Positions 7,184 to 14,743 of a stretch of DNA of 18,753 nucleotides are shown here, piece by piece. The position numbers and the translations under genes were made by a program. The stretch's first letter is position 1; each line of letters begins with the position of its first letter. The notes beneath the pieces were generated by a model, which saw only the letters and a list, made by a program, of their open reading frames with translations, was not told where the DNA came from and did not search any database. This DNA is from Mesorhizobium sp. GTDB lineage: Bacteria > Pseudomonadota > Alphaproteobacteria > Rhizobiales > Rhizobiaceae. The DNA is taken from contig JAUYMV010000732.1 in the NCBI GenBank assembly GCA_030698645.1, forward strand, positions 1 through 18,753, in the 5' to 3' direction.

Positions 7184-7702
7184 TCAATCGCACCCGGCCG
7201 GCGTTTCGCCCTGTGCCTTATCGCGCGCCCCCGGCGCAATACGATCGCTGACCTGCTGCAGCAGCCCGAGCACGACGACCGCCAGCGCGGTGCCGAACAG
7301 GCCGATCTGCCAGAAGCCGAGCCCGCAGCACAGCCCGATCGCCGAGGCGAGCCACATTCCCGCACCCGTGGTCAGCCCGTGCACCTCGCCCTTGGCGAAG
7401 ATGATGAGCCCGGCGGCAAGAAAGGCGACGCCCGCCGTCACCGCCTCGACCAGGCGGATCGGATCGACCTGCACCGAATCGTCCTGGAAGTAGGCGACAT
7501 GGGTGATCTCGATCGTCACGATGGCAATCAGCGCCGCCGCCAGGCAGACCAGCATATGCGTCCGCAGTCCCGCCGGCCGCTGCCGCCATTCGCGCTCGAA
7601 CCCGATGATCGCGCCGAGCAGAGCCGCCAGCACCAGCCTTGCGGCGATCGCCGGAAATGGCAGCCAGGTCTCGTGGCCGAACTCGGCGAACAGGCTTGGC
7701 AT
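7184..7702 (-). CDS. MgtC/SapB family inner-membrane protein
   Basis: A 172-residue membrane protein with about four to five hydrophobic helices (near 16-35, 48-68, 84-104, 108-128 and 130-150). The segment LVLAALLGAIIGFEREWRQRPAGLRTHMLV is the family signature: a glycine-rich first helix, then the conserved ERE and the PAGLRTH loop. Family members are linked to growth in low magnesium and to inhibition of the F-type ATPase or to cation homeostasis, but many environmental members are uncharacterised, so the task here is open. The ATG at 7702 is fixed by a strong GGAGGGA just upstream. The protein ends with a short charged tail after about 155. It is followed by a possible tiny ORF and then leuC on the same strand, with gaps too wide for a tight operon. 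Confidence 0.92.
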   Translation of the reverse strand: MPSLFAEFGHETWLPFPAIAARLVLAALLGAIIGFEREWRQRPAGLRTHMLVCLAAALIAIVTIEITHVAYFQDDSVQVDPIRLVEAVTAGVAFLAAGLIIFAKGEVHGLTTGAGMWLASAIGLCCGLGFWQIGLFGTALAVVVLGLLQQVSDRIAPGARDKAQGETPAGCD

Positions 7703-7734
7703 GCGTTCCCTCCGAAAATTTAGTCGGCTCGCAA

Positions 7735-7764
7735 CGTCACAGGGTCGCGAAGGGTTCCGTGACG
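7735..7764 (-). terminator. Imperfect hairpin after the antitoxin gene
   Basis: CGTCACAGG (7735-7743) pairs with CCGTGACG (7757-7764), with one bulged base, directly after the antitoxin stop codon at 7765. Only a TT follows the stem on the minus strand, so this is at best a weak terminator. It may instead protect the transcript end or be a protein site upstream of mgtC. Confidence 0.3.
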
Positions 7765-8064
7765 CTACCTGGCGAGCGCACGTTTCACAGCCTCGGCCTC
7801 GCGATCGATGACCCGGAGCAGGACCGTCATCGCCATGTCGGGCTTGCGACGCCCCTGTTCGTAGGATTCGATCGTGCGAGCCGATATGCCGAAATCGCGT
7901 TCGAATATCTTGGTGCTGGGGGCGACCTTTCGTCGGATTTCCTTGATCCGGGCCGGCGTCAGCACGTCGGCCGGCACGTCATAGCTTTCCACCTCGATTT
8001 CGCCGCGCAGGTGCGCAGCCATCTCCTCGAAGGCCTCGACCAGATCGGCGCCTACCTTGCTCAT
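7765..8064 (-). CDS. HigA-like (XRE-type) antitoxin
   Basis: A 99-residue protein with a helix-turn-helix at about 44-75 (RKVAPSTKIFERDFGISARTIESYEQGRRKPD), the usual core of antitoxins paired with RelE/HigB-type toxins (NadS/HigA group). The preceding part (6-40) is probably the toxin-contacting region. It should neutralise the upstream toxin and repress the shared promoter. The start ATG overlaps the toxin stop as ATGA (8061-8064), giving translational coupling. The order is toxin first and antitoxin second, as in higBA-like systems. The gene is complete, with no truncation. Whether the complex binds the inverted repeat at 8396-8430 is inferred. Confidence 0.87.
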   Translation of the reverse strand: MSKVGADLVEAFEEMAAHLRGEIEVESYDVPADVLTPARIKEIRRKVAPSTKIFERDFGISARTIESYEQGRRKPDMAMTVLLRVIDREAEAVKRALAR

Positions 8065-8387
8065 GACGTGCTTCCTTTCATGCTCTCGATCGCGGCAAGA
8101 ATAGCCTTACGCTGCTCGGGCGACAGATCATCCTGCTCGTTCTTCGGATAAGCGGTCATCATGAGTATCGTATCGACGATCGCCACATAGTAGATGGCTC
8201 TTCCGCCGCCGCTCTTGCCCCGACCCGGCACGGCGAAGCGTGCCTTGCGTACTCCGCGCAGGCCCCTGATGACCGGATGCGCTTCCGGCGCGGCGATCAG
8301 CGCGGATTCGAGTTTCCGCATCCCGTCGTCATCCACACCCATGCGCTTCATAGCGCGAAGATAGGGCTTGAGGCGCACGACTCTCAT
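8061..8387 (-). CDS. RelE/HigB-like toxin
   Basis: A 108-residue basic protein. Residues about 40-85 hold the core of RelE/ParE-superfamily toxins: GVRKARFAVPGRGKSGGGRAIYYV, then ILMMTAYPKNEQDDLSPEQRKAI. This GKSGG-R-YY pattern with a following Y-x-K block is typical of HigB/RelE-type translation-dependent mRNA interferases. In that family the basic residues contact RNA, so cutting of translated mRNA is expected. The antitoxin follows with a 4-base overlap. A predicted promoter stands so close that the transcript would start at about the ATG itself, suggesting a leaderless message; a start at Met13 or Met16 is the alternative. The gene looks intact, with no stop or frameshift. Confidence 0.87.
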   Translation of the reverse strand: MRVVRLKPYLRAMKRMGVDDDGMRKLESALIAAPEAHPVIRGLRGVRKARFAVPGRGKSGGGRAIYYVAIVDTILMMTAYPKNEQDDLSPEQRKAILAAIESMKGSTS

Positions 8388-8393
8388 GCGGCG

Positions 8394-8421
8394 AAGATAC
8401 TACATTGCCGACATACGTCAA
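8394..8421 (-). promoter_or_regulatory. Predicted promoter of the toxin-antitoxin operon
   Basis: On the minus strand, TTGACG (8416-8421) and TATCTT (8394-8399) are spaced by 16 bases. The -10 element ends only six bases before the toxin ATG at 8387, so transcription would begin at or very near the start codon. The promoter lies inside the inverted repeat described at 8396-8430. Confidence 0.5.
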
Positions 8422-8430
8422 CGCAGTATC
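8396..8430. promoter_or_regulatory. Inverted repeat flanking the toxin-antitoxin promoter, possible operator
   Basis: GATACT (8396-8401) and AGTATC (8425-8430) form a 6-bp inverted repeat that brackets the -35 element and overlaps the -10 element of the toxin-antitoxin promoter. An 8-base direct repeat, ACATTGCC, occurs at 8402-8409 and 8431-8438. Such paired elements fit binding by the HTH antitoxin. They could also affect the divergent fdsR gene, which begins 50 bases away. Confidence 0.4.
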
Positions 8431-8480
8431 ACATTGCCCATCGGCTTGCGTCGATTTGCGTTTTGCTTGACGGTGCCGCC

Positions 8481-9389
8481 ATGCTCGACAAACTCGAATT
8501 CTTCATCGCGTTGGCCAAGGCGCAGCATTTCGGCAAGGCGGCGGAAGCCTGCGGCGTGACGCAGCCGACGCTGTCGGCGGCAATCAAGCAGCTGGAGGAC
8601 CAACTCGGCGTCATGCTCGTGCTGCGCGGCTCGCGCTTCCAGGGCCTGACGCCGGAGGGTGAGCAGGTGCTCGGCTGGGCGCGGCGGATTTCCGGCGACG
8701 CGCGCGCCATGCGCGAAGAGATGCGCGCCGCCCGCCACGGCCTGTCGGGGCGCATCCGCATCGCCGCCATTCCGACGGCGCTCGCCATGGTGGCGCGCCT
8801 GACCACGCCGTTCCGCGAAAAGCACCCGGGCGTCACCTTCCAGGTCCTGTCGCGCACGTCGATCGAAGTCCTGTCGCTGCTCGGCAATTTCGACATCGAC
8901 GCCGGCATCACCTATCTCGACAACGAGCCGCTCGGCCGCGTCACCAGCGTTCCCCTCTACGCCGAGCGCTACCAGCTGATCACGGCGGCGGGAAATCCGC
9001 TTTCCGACCAAGCCAAAGTGACCTGGGCGGAAGTCAGCCAGCTGCCGCTCTGCCTCTTAACGCCCGACATGCAGAACCGCCGGCTGATCGACCAGCATCT
9101 CGCCGAGGCCGGCGTCGAGGTGCGCCCGACACTGGAATCCAATTCGATGATCGTGCTGTTCTCCCACATCCGCACCGGCAAATGGTCGTCGATCATGCCG
9201 CTGAACCTCGCCGAGACCTTCGGCTTCGCCGAACCGATCCGCGCCATCCCGATCGTCGAGCCGGACGCCAGCCATGTCGTCGGCCTCGTCACCTCGCCGC
9301 GCGAGCCGCACACGCCGCTCGTGTCGGCGCTTCTGGAAGAGGCGATGGCGCTGGCGGACGGCTTTTCTCGCCCCAAGCCTTCTACTTAA
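8481..9389 (+). CDS. fdsR: LysR-family regulator of formate dehydrogenase, FdsR-like
   Basis: A 302-residue LysR-type regulator. The winged helix-turn-helix occupies residues 1-60 (MLDKLEFFIALAKAQHFGKAAEACGVTQPTLSAAIKQLE), followed by a linker helix and a two-lobed effector domain from about 88 to the C-terminus. Although the frame is open upstream to 8277, the conventional LysR N-terminus fixes the ATG at 8481. No good Shine-Dalgarno is present. It stands directly before fdsGBA in the same direction, as fdsR does in Cupriavidus, where the protein responds to formate; a role as formate-responsive regulator here is inferred from that context. Its predicted target is the palindrome at 9409-9425. 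It diverges from the toxin-antitoxin operon. Confidence 0.88.
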   Translation: MLDKLEFFIALAKAQHFGKAAEACGVTQPTLSAAIKQLEDQLGVMLVLRGSRFQGLTPEGEQVLGWARRISGDARAMREEMRAARHGLSGRIRIAAIPTALAMVARLTTPFREKHPGVTFQVLSRTSIEVLSLLGNFDIDAGITYLDNEPLGRVTSVPLYAERYQLITAAGNPLSDQAKVTWAEVSQLPLCLLTPDMQNRRLIDQHLAEAGVEVRPTLESNSMIVLFSHIRTGKWSSIMPLNLAETFGFAEPIRAIPIVEPDASHVVGLVTSPREPHTPLVSALLEEAMALADGFSRPKPST

Positions 9390-9408
9390 GGGCCGGAAAC
9401 GTCGGCTT

Positions 9409-9425
9409 GATAGAAGTCCTCTATC
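9409..9425. promoter_or_regulatory. LysR/OxyR-type palindrome upstream of fdsG, likely FdsR operator
   Basis: GATAGA and TCTATC are separated by five bases, giving ATAG-N7-CTAT (9410-9424) and the T-N11-A pattern of LysR sites. The half ATAGAAG recurs as a direct repeat at 9472-9478, 62 bases downstream, consistent with a second binding half. A TTGACG at 9428-9433 lies next to the palindrome but has no clear -10 partner, as expected of an activator-dependent promoter. Confidence 0.55.
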
Positions 9426-9517
9426 GATTGACGATTCCGCTTTATTGATTTCGCCGCTTTCGTCTGTCTTCATAGAAGACGGGCGCGGAACGCGGCCGAC
9501 GACAGGGAGGGCGCTGC

Positions 9518-9997
9518 ATGACGATGCAGCCTGCAAGTACCGAGATCGCAGCGCGGACGGCCGCCGTCATCGCAGGCCTGCGCGGCCTCGAAGGACCGCT
9601 TCTGCCGATCCTGCACGGCATCCAGGACGAGTTCGGTTTCGTGCCGCCGGAAGCGCTGCCCGTCATCGCCGATGCGCTCAATATCTCGAAGGCCGAGGTG
9701 CACGGCGTCGTCACCTTCTATCACGACTACCGCAATCACCCCGCCGGCCGCCACGTGCTGAAGCTCTGCCAGGCGGAAGCCTGCCAGGCGATGGGCTCGG
9801 ACGCCATCACGGCGCAGATCAAGCAGCGCCTCGGCATCGGCTTCCACGAGACCGCGAAGGACGGTTCCGTGACGCTGGAGCCCGTCTACTGCCTCGGCCT
9901 GTGCGCCTGCGCGCCAGCCGCCATGCTCGACGGCGACGTCATCGGCCGCCTCGACGCCGACGCGCTCGACGACATCGTCCAGGCGGTGCGCGCATGA
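9518..9997 (+). CDS. fdsG: NAD-dependent formate dehydrogenase gamma subunit FdsG
   Basis: A 159-residue NuoE-like subunit of the soluble Mo-containing formate dehydrogenase. It carries one 2Fe-2S cluster at the NADH end of the electron chain in the cytosol. The four cluster ligands are visible: Cys84 and Cys89 (LCQAEACQ), and Cys125 and Cys129 (YCLGLCACAP), in the NuoE spacing C-x4-C and C-x3-C. Residues about 15-75 form the helical N-terminal part (LPILHGIQDEFGFVP). GGGAGG lies about seven bases before the ATG at 9518; a second ATG two codons later is possible. It is the first gene of the operon behind the FdsR site, and its stop overlaps the fdsB start as ATGA. Confidence 0.95.
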   Translation: MTMQPASTEIAARTAAVIAGLRGLEGPLLPILHGIQDEFGFVPPEALPVIADALNISKAEVHGVVTFYHDYRNHPAGRHVLKLCQAEACQAMGSDAITAQIKQRLGIGFHETAKDGSVTLEPVYCLGLCACAPAAMLDGDVIGRLDADALDDIVQAVRA

Positions 9998-11550
9998 CCG
10001 CGACCATCTACATCCCGCGCGATTCCGGCGCGTTGGCCGTCGGCGCCGAGAAGGTCGCGCGGAACATCGAGCGCGAACTGACCGCGCGCGGCATCCAGGC
10101 GACGATCGTGCGCAACGGCTCGCGCGGCGCCTATTTCCTCGAGCCGATGGTCGAGGTCGAGACGGCGGCCGGCCGTATTGCCTATGGGCCGGTCAAGCCC
10201 GCCGACGTCGCCTCGCTCATCGAGGCCGATTTCCTCGCCGGCGGCGCGCATCGCCTGGCGCTCGGCGACCCCGAAAAAATCCCCTTCTTCGCCAAGCAGA
10301 CGCGCCTGACCTTTGCGCGCTGCGGCATCATCGATCCGCTGTCGCTCGACGCCTACAAGGCGCATGGCGGCCTTGCCGGCCTGAGGAACGCCGTCGCCAT
10401 GGCGCCGGCCGACATCGTCAAGCAGGTCACCGAATCCGGCCTGCGCGGCCGCGGCGGCGCCGGCTTCCCGACCGGCATCAAGTGGAACACGGTGCTCGGC
10501 GCCGTTTCCGACCGCAAATACATCGTCTGCAATGGCGACGAAGGCGACAGCGGCACCTTTGCCGACCGCATGATCTTCGAGGGCGATCCGTTCGTGCTGA
10601 TCGAGGGCATGGCGATCGCCGGCATCGCGGTCGGCGCCACCAAGGGCTACATCTATATCCGCTCGGAATATCCGCACGGCATCGCCACCATGACGGCGGC
10701 CATCGAGATCGCGCGCCGCGAAGGCGTGCTCGGCGTCAATGTGCTGGGCTCGCCCAACGCCTTCGACATTGAGGTGCGCACAGGCGCCGGCGCCTATGTC
10801 TGCGGCGAGGAAACGTCGCTGCTGAACAGCCTGGAAGGCAAGCGCGGCGTCGTCCGCGCCAAGCCGCCGCTGCCGGCGCTCCAGGGCCTGTTCGGCAAGC
10901 CGACGGTGGTCAACAACGTCATCTCGCTCGCCTCCGTGCCTATCATCCTGGATCGCGGCGCCGCCTTCTACAAGGATTTCGGCATCGGCCGCTCGCGCGG
11001 CACCATCCCGCTGCAGATCGCCGGCAATGTCAGATATGGCGGCCTGTTCGAGGCGGCCTTCGGCCTGACGCTCGGCGACATCGTCGATGGCATCGCCGGC
11101 GGCACCGCGACCGGGCGCCCGGTCAAGGCGGTGCAGGTCGGCGGCCCGCTCGGCGCCTACTTCCCGCGTTCGCTGTTCGACACGCCGTTCGACTACGAGG
11201 CCTTTGCCGCGAAGGATGGGCTGGTCGGCCATGCCGGCATCGTCGTCTTCGACGACAGCGCCGACATGCTTAAGCAGGCCCGCTTCGCCATGGAATTCTG
11301 CGCCATCGAAAGCTGCGGCAAGTGCACGCCCTGCCGCATCGGCTCGACGCGCGGCGTCGAAACGCTGGACAAGATCCGCGCCGGCGTCGAGCCCGAAAAA
11401 CAGATCGCGCTGGTCACCGACCTCTGCAACACGATGAAGTTCGGTTCGCTCTGCGCGCTCGGCGGCTTCACGCCCTATCCGGTGATGAGCGCGCTCAACC
11501 ATTTCCCGGACGACTTCCGCCCGGCGGCGATGGCGGAGGCGGCGGAATGA
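9994..11550 (+). CDS. fdsB: NAD-dependent formate dehydrogenase beta subunit FdsB
   Basis: A 518-residue NuoF-like subunit that binds FMN, NAD and one 4Fe-4S cluster and reduces NAD+ with electrons from formate. Residues 1-100 are an extra N-terminal domain typical of FdsB/HoxF-type proteins, here without cluster cysteines. The FMN/NAD signatures GLRGRGGAGFPTGIKW (149-164) and GDEGDSGTFADR (181-192) are intact. The 4Fe-4S ligands are Cys441, Cys444 and Cys447 in ESCGKCTPCR, plus Cys487 in SLCALG. The ATG at 9994 is chosen because it overlaps the fdsG stop by four bases (ATGA) and gives the family N-terminus; the open frame upstream is non-coding in this frame. It is coupled in turn to the DUF4287 gene by another ATGA. 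Confidence 0.96.
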   Translation: MTATIYIPRDSGALAVGAEKVARNIERELTARGIQATIVRNGSRGAYFLEPMVEVETAAGRIAYGPVKPADVASLIEADFLAGGAHRLALGDPEKIPFFAKQTRLTFARCGIIDPLSLDAYKAHGGLAGLRNAVAMAPADIVKQVTESGLRGRGGAGFPTGIKWNTVLGAVSDRKYIVCNGDEGDSGTFADRMIFEGDPFVLIEGMAIAGIAVGATKGYIYIRSEYPHGIATMTAAIEIARREGVLGVNVLGSPNAFDIEVRTGAGAYVCGEETSLLNSLEGKRGVVRAKPPLPALQGLFGKPTVVNNVISLASVPIILDRGAAFYKDFGIGRSRGTIPLQIAGNVRYGGLFEAAFGLTLGDIVDGIAGGTATGRPVKAVQVGGPLGAYFPRSLFDTPFDYEAFAAKDGLVGHAGIVVFDDSADMLKQARFAMEFCAIESCGKCTPCRIGSTRGVETLDKIRAGVEPEKQIALVTDLCNTMKFGSLCALGGFTPYPVMSALNHFPDDFRPAAMAEAAE

Positions 11551-11762
11551 GCGACGCCAAGGTCAAGGGTCCCGCCTCCTACTTTCCGTCGATCGAGAAG
11601 ACCTACGGCAAGCCGATCGACCACTGGACCGCGCTGATCCGGTCGAAGGCGGGAATGAAGCATATGGAGATCGTGAACTGGCTCAAAGCCGAACACGGTC
11701 TCGGTCATGGCCACGCGAACGCGCTCGTTGCGCATGCGCTGGCAAGCAAATCAGACGTTTAG
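11547..11762 (+). CDS. DUF4287 small protein inside the fds operon
   Basis: A 71-residue protein starting MSDAKVKGPASYFPSIEKTYG and containing KHMEIVNWLKAEHGLGHGHANALVAH (about 38-63), which I recognise as the DUF4287 family: a short, helical, His- and Gly-containing domain of unknown function. The ATG overlaps the fdsB stop as ATGA (11547-11550). Its own stop overlaps AGGAG, the ribosome binding site of fdsA, so it is co-translated with its neighbours. No signal peptide, membrane helix or cysteine is present. The classical order is fdsGBA(C)D with nothing between B and A, so this is an addition. Its position suggests a link to dehydrogenase assembly, stability or regulation, but that is inference only. 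Base composition does not differ visibly from the flanking genes. Confidence 0.88.
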   Translation: MSDAKVKGPASYFPSIEKTYGKPIDHWTALIRSKAGMKHMEIVNWLKAEHGLGHGHANALVAHALASKSDV

Positions 11763-11771
11763 GAGCGCCCC

Positions 11772-14654
11772 ATGGGCATGATCCACGAAATCGACTTCGG
11801 TACCCCGGCCTCGACCTCCGAGGCGCAGGTGACGCTGACCGTCGACGGCTTCACGGTCACGGTGCCAGAGGGCACCTCGATCATGCGCGCCTCGATGGAG
11901 GCGGGCATCCAGATCCCGAAGCTCTGCGCCACCGACATGGTCGATGCCTTCGGCTCCTGCCGGCTCTGCCTCGTCGAGATCGAGGGCCGCAATGGCACGC
12001 CGTCCTCCTGCACCACGCCGGTGATGCCCGGCATGGTCGTGCACACCCAGACCGGCCGCCTGAAGGATATCCGCAAGGGCGTAATGGAGCTCTACATCTC
12101 CGACCATCCGCTCGACTGCCTGACCTGCGCGGCCAATGGCGACTGCGAATTGCAGGACATGGCGGGCGCGGTCGGCCTGCGCGACGTGCGCTACGGCTAT
12201 GAGGGCGAGAACCACGTCAAAGCGAAGACCGATGTGGCGACCGCCAATTTCAACTGGATGCCGAAGGACGAGTCGAACCCCTACTTCACCTATGACCCGT
12301 CGAAATGCATCGTCTGCTCGCGCTGCGTGCGAGCCTGCGAGGAGGTGCAAGGCACCTTCGCGCTGACCATCGAGGGCCGCGGCTTCGGCAGCCGCGTTTC
12401 GCCCGGCATGCACCAGGTGTTCATCGACAGCGAATGCGTCTCTTGCGGTGCCTGCGTGCAGGCCTGCCCGACCGCCACGCTGACCGAGAAATCGGTCATC
12501 CAGATCGGCCAGCCGGAGCATTCGGTCGTGACCACCTGCGCCTATTGCGGCGTCGGCTGCTCGTTCAAGGCCGAGATGCGCGGCGACGAGCTCGTCCGTA
12601 TGGTGCCCTGGAAGGACGGCAAGGCCAATCGCGGGCACTCCTGCGTCAAGGGCCGCTTCGCCTATGGCTATTCGACCCACAAGGACCGCATCCTCAACCC
12701 GATGGTCCGAGAGAAGATCACCGATCCGTGGCGCGAAGTGTCATGGGACGAGGCGTTCAAGCATGTCGCCTCGGAATTCCGCCGCATCCAGTACCAGTAC
12801 GGCAAGGCGGCGATCGGCGGCATCACCTCGTCGCGCTGCACCAATGAAGAGACCTATCTCGTCCAGAAGCTGATCCGCCAGGGTTTCGGCAACAACAATG
12901 TCGACACCTGCGCCCGCGTCTGCCACTCGCCGACCGGCTACGGCCTCGGCCAGACGTTCGGCACCTCGGCCGGCACGCAGGATTTCGACTCCGTCGAGCA
13001 CACCGACGTGGTGATGATCATCGGCGCCAACCCGACCGACGGCCACCCGGTCTTCGCCTCGCGCCTGAAGAAGCGCCTGCGCGCCGGCGCCAAGCTGATC
13101 GTGCTCGATCCGCGCCGCACTGATATCGTGCGTTCCGCGCATATCGAAGCGCAGCACCATCTGCCGCTGAAGCCCGGCACCAACGTCGCCGTCCTGACCG
13201 CGCTGGCGCATGTCATCGTCACCGAGGGCATCTACAACGAAAAGTTCATCCGCGAGCGCTGCGACTGGTCGGAGTTCGAGGACTGGGCGGCCTTCGTCGC
13301 CGAGCCGCGGAATTCGCCCGAGGAGGTCGAGAAGGTTTCCGGCGTGCCGGCCGCCGAGATCCGCGGCGCGGCCAGGCTCTATGCGACCGGCGGCAACGGC
13401 GCGATCTATTACGGCCTCGGCGTCACCGAGCACAGCCAGGGCTCGACCACCGTCATGGCGATCGCAAACCTCGCCATGGTCACCGGCAATATCGGCCGCA
13501 AGGGCGTCGGCGTGAACCCGCTGCGCGGCCAGAACAACGTCCAGGGCGCCTGCGACATGGGCTCTTTCCCGCACGAGTTGCCCGGCTACCGCCACATCTC
13601 GGGCGATGCCGTCCGCGACATCTATGAGAGCCTGTGGGGCGTCAAGCTCGACAGCGAGCCGGGCCTGCGCATCCCCAACATGCTCGACGCTGCTGTCGAG
13701 GGCTCGTTCAAGGGCATCTACATCCAGGGCGAGGACATCCTGCAGTCCGATCCCGACACGCACCATGTCGCCGCCGGCCTCGAAGCGATGGAATGCGTCG
13801 TCGTGCACGACCTCTTCCTGAACGAGACCGCCAACTACGCGCATGTCTTCCTGCCGGGCTCGACCTTCCTCGAGAAGGACGGCACCTTCACCAATGCCGA
13901 GCGCCGCATCAACCGCGTGCGCAAGGTGATGGCGCCGAAGAACGGCCTTGCCGACTGGGAAGTGACGCAGCAACTCGCCCAGGCGATGGGGCTGAAATGG
14001 ACCTACACGCACCCGTCCGAGATCATGGACGAGATCGCCATGACGACGCCGAGCTTTGCCGGGGTCTCCTATCCCTATCTGGAGAAGATGGGCTCCGTGC
14101 AGTGGCCGTGCAACGAGAAGGCGCCGCTGGGCACGCCCATCATGCACATCGACGGCTTTGTCCGCGGCAAGGGCAAGTTCATCCGCACCGAATATGTCGC
14201 CACCGACGAGCGCACCGGCCCGCGCTTCCCGCTGCTGCTCACCACCGGCCGCGTGCTGTCGCAATACAATGTCGGCGCGCAGACCAGGCGCACCGACAAT
14301 GTCGTCTGGCATGGCGAGGACCGGCTGGAAATCCATCCGCACGACGCCGAGAACCGCGGCATCCGCGACGAGGACTGGGTCAAGGTGCAGAGCCGCGCCG
14401 GCGAGACGACGCTGCGCGCGCTGATCACCGACCGCGTCGCGACGGGCGTGGTCTATACGACCTTCCACCATCCCGACACGCAGGCCAACGTCATCACCAC
14501 CGACTATTCGGACTGGGCGACCAACTGCCCCGAATACAAGGTCACCGCGGTACAGATCGGCGCCTCCAACGGGCCGAGCGAATGGCAGATCGAATATGAC
14601 GAACAGGCCCGCCGCAGCCGCCGCATCGAGGGCCGGCTGGAAGCGGCGGAGTGA
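11772..14654 (+). CDS. fdsA: NAD-dependent formate dehydrogenase catalytic alpha subunit FdsA
   Basis: A 960-residue catalytic subunit that oxidises formate to CO2 at a bis-MGD molybdenum centre. Domains in order: a 2Fe-2S ferredoxin fold with Cys52, Cys63, Cys66 and Cys80; a NuoG-type cluster with His112, Cys116, Cys119 and Cys125; two 4Fe-4S sites with Cys179/182/185/189 and Cys222/225/228/232; a molybdopterin-oxidoreductase 4Fe-4S motif with Cys256/259/263 and Cys291; then the Mo-bisMGD domains. Cys384-His385 in RVCHSPTGYG are the metal ligand and catalytic histidine, so this is the cysteine rather than the selenocysteine form. The C-terminal molybdopterin-dinucleotide-binding domain spans about 815-930 (PLLLTTGRVLSQYN). 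AGGAG (11761-11765) precedes the ATG. The length is normal and all ligands are present, so activity is expected. Confidence 0.97.
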   Translation: MGMIHEIDFGTPASTSEAQVTLTVDGFTVTVPEGTSIMRASMEAGIQIPKLCATDMVDAFGSCRLCLVEIEGRNGTPSSCTTPVMPGMVVHTQTGRLKDIRKGVMELYISDHPLDCLTCAANGDCELQDMAGAVGLRDVRYGYEGENHVKAKTDVATANFNWMPKDESNPYFTYDPSKCIVCSRCVRACEEVQGTFALTIEGRGFGSRVSPGMHQVFIDSECVSCGACVQACPTATLTEKSVIQIGQPEHSVVTTCAYCGVGCSFKAEMRGDELVRMVPWKDGKANRGHSCVKGRFAYGYSTHKDRILNPMVREKITDPWREVSWDEAFKHVASEFRRIQYQYGKAAIGGITSSRCTNEETYLVQKLIRQGFGNNNVDTCARVCHSPTGYGLGQTFGTSAGTQDFDSVEHTDVVMIIGANPTDGHPVFASRLKKRLRAGAKLIVLDPRRTDIVRSAHIEAQHHLPLKPGTNVAVLTALAHVIVTEGIYNEKFIRERCDWSEFEDWAAFVAEPRNSPEEVEKVSGVPAAEIRGAARLYATGGNGAIYYGLGVTEHSQGSTTVMAIANLAMVTGNIGRKGVGVNPLRGQNNVQGACDMGSFPHELPGYRHISGDAVRDIYESLWGVKLDSEPGLRIPNMLDAAVEGSFKGIYIQGEDILQSDPDTHHVAAGLEAMECVVVHDLFLNETANYAHVFLPGSTFLEKDGTFTNAERRINRVRKVMAPKNGLADWEVTQQLAQAMGLKWTYTHPSEIMDEIAMTTPSFAGVSYPYLEKMGSVQWPCNEKAPLGTPIMHIDGFVRGKGKFIRTEYVATDERTGPRFPLLLTTGRVLSQYNVGAQTRRTDNVVWHGEDRLEIHPHDAENRGIRDEDWVKVQSRAGETTLRALITDRVATGVVYTTFHHPDTQANVITTDYSDWATNCPEYKVTAVQIGASNGPSEWQIEYDEQARRSRRIEGRLEAAE

Positions 14655-14674
14655 GGAGCGGTCCGCAGGGCGGA

Positions 14675-14700
14675 CGAAAAGCCAACGATTTGGCTTTTCG
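14675..14700. repeat. Perfect hairpin just after fdsA
   Basis: CGAAAAGCCA and TGGCTTTTCG form a 10-bp perfect stem around a 6-base loop (14685-14690), 20 bases past the fdsA stop. A smaller inverted pair GTCCG/CGGAC (14661-14665 and 14671-14675) adjoins it. The right arm contains TTTT but no T tract follows the stem, so it may act as a processing or stabilising structure, or as a partial terminator within the operon. It seems to be the first part of a composite intergenic repeat. Confidence 0.6.
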
Positions 14701-14743
14701 AGTGACGAACGCCCGGAGCCATAGCGGAGGGCAGGGTGCCGCG

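Noticed and set aside
5455..7251. A 598-codon open frame on the plus strand opposite leuC
   Set aside because: It is antisense to leuC, whose Fe-S and family motifs are complete; the product is Arg/Asp/Gly-rich without domain features, and the frame runs through the terminator hairpin.
9886..11502. A 538-codon minus-strand frame opposite fdsB
   Set aside because: Shadow of fdsB, which has intact FMN, NAD and Fe-S motifs.
12921..12923. Possible selenocysteine at the formate dehydrogenase active site
   Set aside because: The codon is TGC, so the ligand is an ordinary cysteine (Cys384).
12741..14471. A 576-codon minus-strand frame opposite fdsA
   Set aside because: Shadow frame with Arg/Ala/Asp/Gly bias and no motif; fdsA is complete.
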